This document shows positions 4,352 to 5,263 of a DNA stretch of 5,263 bases, in pieces. The stretch spans positions 1-5,263 of the forward strand of contig JBGTGQ010000011.1 in assembly GCA_041746635.1 (NCBI GenBank), read 5' to 3'. A program made the position numbers and the translations under genes. The notes under the pieces were generated by a model, which searched no databases, was not told the origin of the DNA, and was given only the letters and a program-made list of their open reading frames with translations. The stretch is from CAMASH01 sp041746635 (lineage in GTDB: Bacteria; Verrucomicrobiota; Verrucomicrobiia; Chthoniobacterales; Terrimicrobiaceae). Within the stretch, counting starts at the first letter, position 1. Each line of letters opens with the position of its first letter.

Positions 4352-4626
4352 ACGACGTTTTGCTGGTGGCGCTGGCTTTTGGGGCTGGAGGGCTCTTGGC
4401 GTCCGCCGTAGCGGTGTGCCTGATGGACGCCAAGGCCAATGACTACGAAGCGGCTTTGGACCACATGGAAGAGACCGGGCTGCAGATTTATTACGAACTG
4501 ACCTTGGAACGCCAAAAGGTCGAACGGCTGGAGCAACAGATCGCCTCCCTCCAGGACGAAACCGGGATTGACGCCGATTGGTGGAAAAACCGCGACCGGC
4601 AATTCCCGGAGGCCGGGCAAGCATGA
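4348..4626 (+). CDS. Small membrane-anchored coiled-coil protein
   Basis: 92 residues, with a strong GGGAGGG site at 4334-4340, seven bases before the ATG. Residues 4-26 (VLLVALAFGAGGLLASAVAV and beyond) form an N-terminal membrane helix rich in Gly and Ala. Residues 30-75 are heptad-like and highly charged (LTLERQKVERLEQQIASL), most likely a coiled coil, followed by an acidic and Trp-containing tail. With few positive charges at the very N-terminus, topology is uncertain. The architecture resembles an i-spanin or other single-pass phage membrane protein, but it lies in the early operon before recT rather than with the lysis genes. A role in superinfection exclusion or in tethering replication or recombination to the membrane is possible but unsupported. 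ATGA overlaps join it to both neighbours. Confidence 0.72.
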   Translation: MNDVLLVALAFGAGGLLASAVAVCLMDAKANDYEAALDHMEETGLQIYYELTLERQKVERLEQQIASLQDETGIDADWWKNRDRQFPEAGQA

Positions 4627-4712
4627 AGGCGCGTCTGCTCGCTCTCTTTCTCCGGCTATCGCCCCCGCCCAAGCTGGCGGGACAATGGCCGATCTTCCAG
4701 CGCAAGAAATAA
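4623..4712 (+). CDS. 29-residue basic peptide gene (possible)
   Basis: A very short frame starts at an ATG in an ATGA overlap with the previous gene, with GGAGG at 4608-4612, ten bases upstream. The product begins MKARLLALFLRLSPPPKLAG and ends FQRKK. It is strongly basic, with a short Leu-rich amphipathic or membrane-active helix and a PPP kink. It continues the pattern of coupled starts in this operon, which is the main reason to list it. Coding is uncertain at this length, and the function is unknown. Confidence 0.4.
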   Translation: MKARLLALFLRLSPPPKLAGQWPIFQRKK

Positions 4713-4792
4713 CCCCTCACCCACAAAGCACCCACAGGGAATCCAGCCTCACGAATCTCCCCCATAACTCAACCAAAACATTAAAACTATGA
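4685..4792 (+). CDS. 35-residue frame overlapping recT start (doubtful)
   Basis: The frame from the ATG at 4685 (MADLPAQEITPHPQSTHRES and on) ends in a TGA that overlaps the recT ATG, giving another ATGA junction. Only a weak GGCGGG lies upstream, it overlaps the 29-residue frame, and its Pro/Thr/Ser/His-rich composition is not convincing. If it is not translated, bases 4713-4788 are a short A- and C-rich leader for recT without a visible promoter or terminator. Confidence 0.2.
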   Translation: MADLPAQEITPHPQSTHRESSLTNLPHNSTKTLKL

Positions 4793-5263
4793 GCAACCAA
4801 GCACCAGCCGTAAGGCAAACTCAAGACCTTCGGGTCATCATCCAGTCCGACAAAATCCGCGAGCAACTCGCCATGGCCCTGCCCCGCTACTACACGCCGG
4901 AACAGTTCACCGTGATCGTGCGGACGGCCATCAATCGCAACCCGAAGCTGGCCGAGTGCGACCCGACCAGCTTCTGCACCAGCATGATCACCGCCGCCCA
5001 GATGGGCATCGCGCCAAACGGCCGCGACGGGCACCTCATCCCCCGCTACAACGGCAAAACCCAGCGTATGGAATGCACTTTCCAAGCCGACTACAAAGGC
5101 CTGGTCGGGTTGGTGCGTAAGAACGAGAACGTGTCCGACGTGTATGCCGAGTGCGTGCATGAGGCGGATGATTTCAAGATCACCAAGGGCCTGCACCGCG
5201 ACATCGTCCACGGTGTGAACGTGAAGGCTCCCCGCGGCCCGCTCATCGGCGTCTATGCCGTGG
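4789..5263 (+). CDS. recT: RecT-family single-strand annealing protein (3' end missing)
   Basis: 158 residues are visible before the window ends; full-length RecT proteins are usually around 270-330 residues. The family pattern is clear. IREQLAMALPRYYTPEQFTV is followed by the helix with RTAINRNPKLAECDPTSF, then MITAAQMGIAPNGRDGHLIPRYNGK, the core strand CTFQADYKGLVGLVRKNENV, then VYAECVHEADDF and PRGPLIGVYAV. RecT (phage Bet/RecT type) coats single-stranded DNA and anneals complementary strands during phage recombination, usually with a partner exonuclease (RecE or an alkaline-exonuclease type) and often near an SSB; the partner would be expected just downstream, outside the window. The ATG at 4789 has no Shine-Dalgarno site but an A-rich leader (CCAAAACATTAAAACT). 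Placement behind the RHH switch fits expression as an early operon. Confidence 0.93.
   Translation, partial: MSNQAPAVRQTQDLRVIIQSDKIREQLAMALPRYYTPEQFTVIVRTAINRNPKLAECDPTSFCTSMITAAQMGIAPNGRDGHLIPRYNGKTQRMECTFQADYKGLVGLVRKNENVSDVYAECVHEADDFKITKGLHRDIVHGVNVKAPRGPLIGVYAV

Noticed and set aside
4023..4765. Long - strand frames opposite the early operon
   Set aside because: They are shadows of the + strand genes, with Arg/Pro/Ser-rich composition and no ribosome-binding sites or family features.
4717..5211. 164-residue - strand frame opposite recT
   Set aside because: It mirrors the RecT coding frame, which is clearly recognisable on the + strand; GC-rich genes commonly leave such antisense open frames.

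Overview
The window looks like part of a temperate tailed phage or prophage of a Gram-negative-type host. Three things support this: a RecT-family annealing protein at the right end, a divergent repressor-like switch in the middle, and a run of small lipoprotein, membrane and peptidoglycan-enzyme-like genes at the left. Two genes encode clear lipobox signal peptides, and one single-pass coiled-coil protein abuts a lipoprotein, as spanin pairs do, so an outer membrane is likely. The DNA is moderately GC-rich. Shine-Dalgarno sites are absent at several genes and good at others, and genes are joined by ATGA stop/start overlaps. This would suit a Verrucomicrobiota-like or similar host, but the host assignment is a guess. 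No integrase, capsid or tail gene is present.

Left region (1-2960, + strand), a putative lysis or late-accessory operon. In order: the 3' part of a small lipoprotein with a Cys/His/Asp papain-like layout; a one-pass coiled-coil protein; a second lipoprotein; a two-helix holin-like protein; a DUF1353-like phage protein; a small protein with a Cys-His-Glu papain-like signature; and a protein with an L,D-transpeptidase-like (YkuD-type) His...SxGC motif that is the best candidate for the wall-degrading enzyme. The genes are almost gapless. A conventional lysozyme or amidase is not visible.

Middle region (2974-3942, - strand), a probable immunity or lysogeny operon. It begins with a ribbon-helix-helix (RHH) protein, followed by a three-helix membrane protein with a GTG start, then an XRE-type helix-turn-helix protein. 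The last two overlap by ATGA directly after an A7 run that sits in perfect -1 frameshift register to fuse them.

Switch (3943-4019). The intergenic space carries a strong leftward promoter, a weaker rightward promoter and two different inverted repeats. Both flanking genes encode RHH proteins that align without gaps over their DNA-binding cores. Both promoters place the transcription start at or within a few bases of the ATG, so both mRNAs are predicted to be leaderless or nearly so.

Right region (4020-5263, + strand), the early operon. The second RHH gene is followed by a chain of very small ATGA-coupled genes (47 aa, 92 aa with a membrane anchor and coiled coil, and 29 aa), then recT, which runs off the window. 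The natural reading is a Cro/CI-like decision circuit built on RHH paralogues, controlling a recombination operon on one side and an immunity operon on the other.
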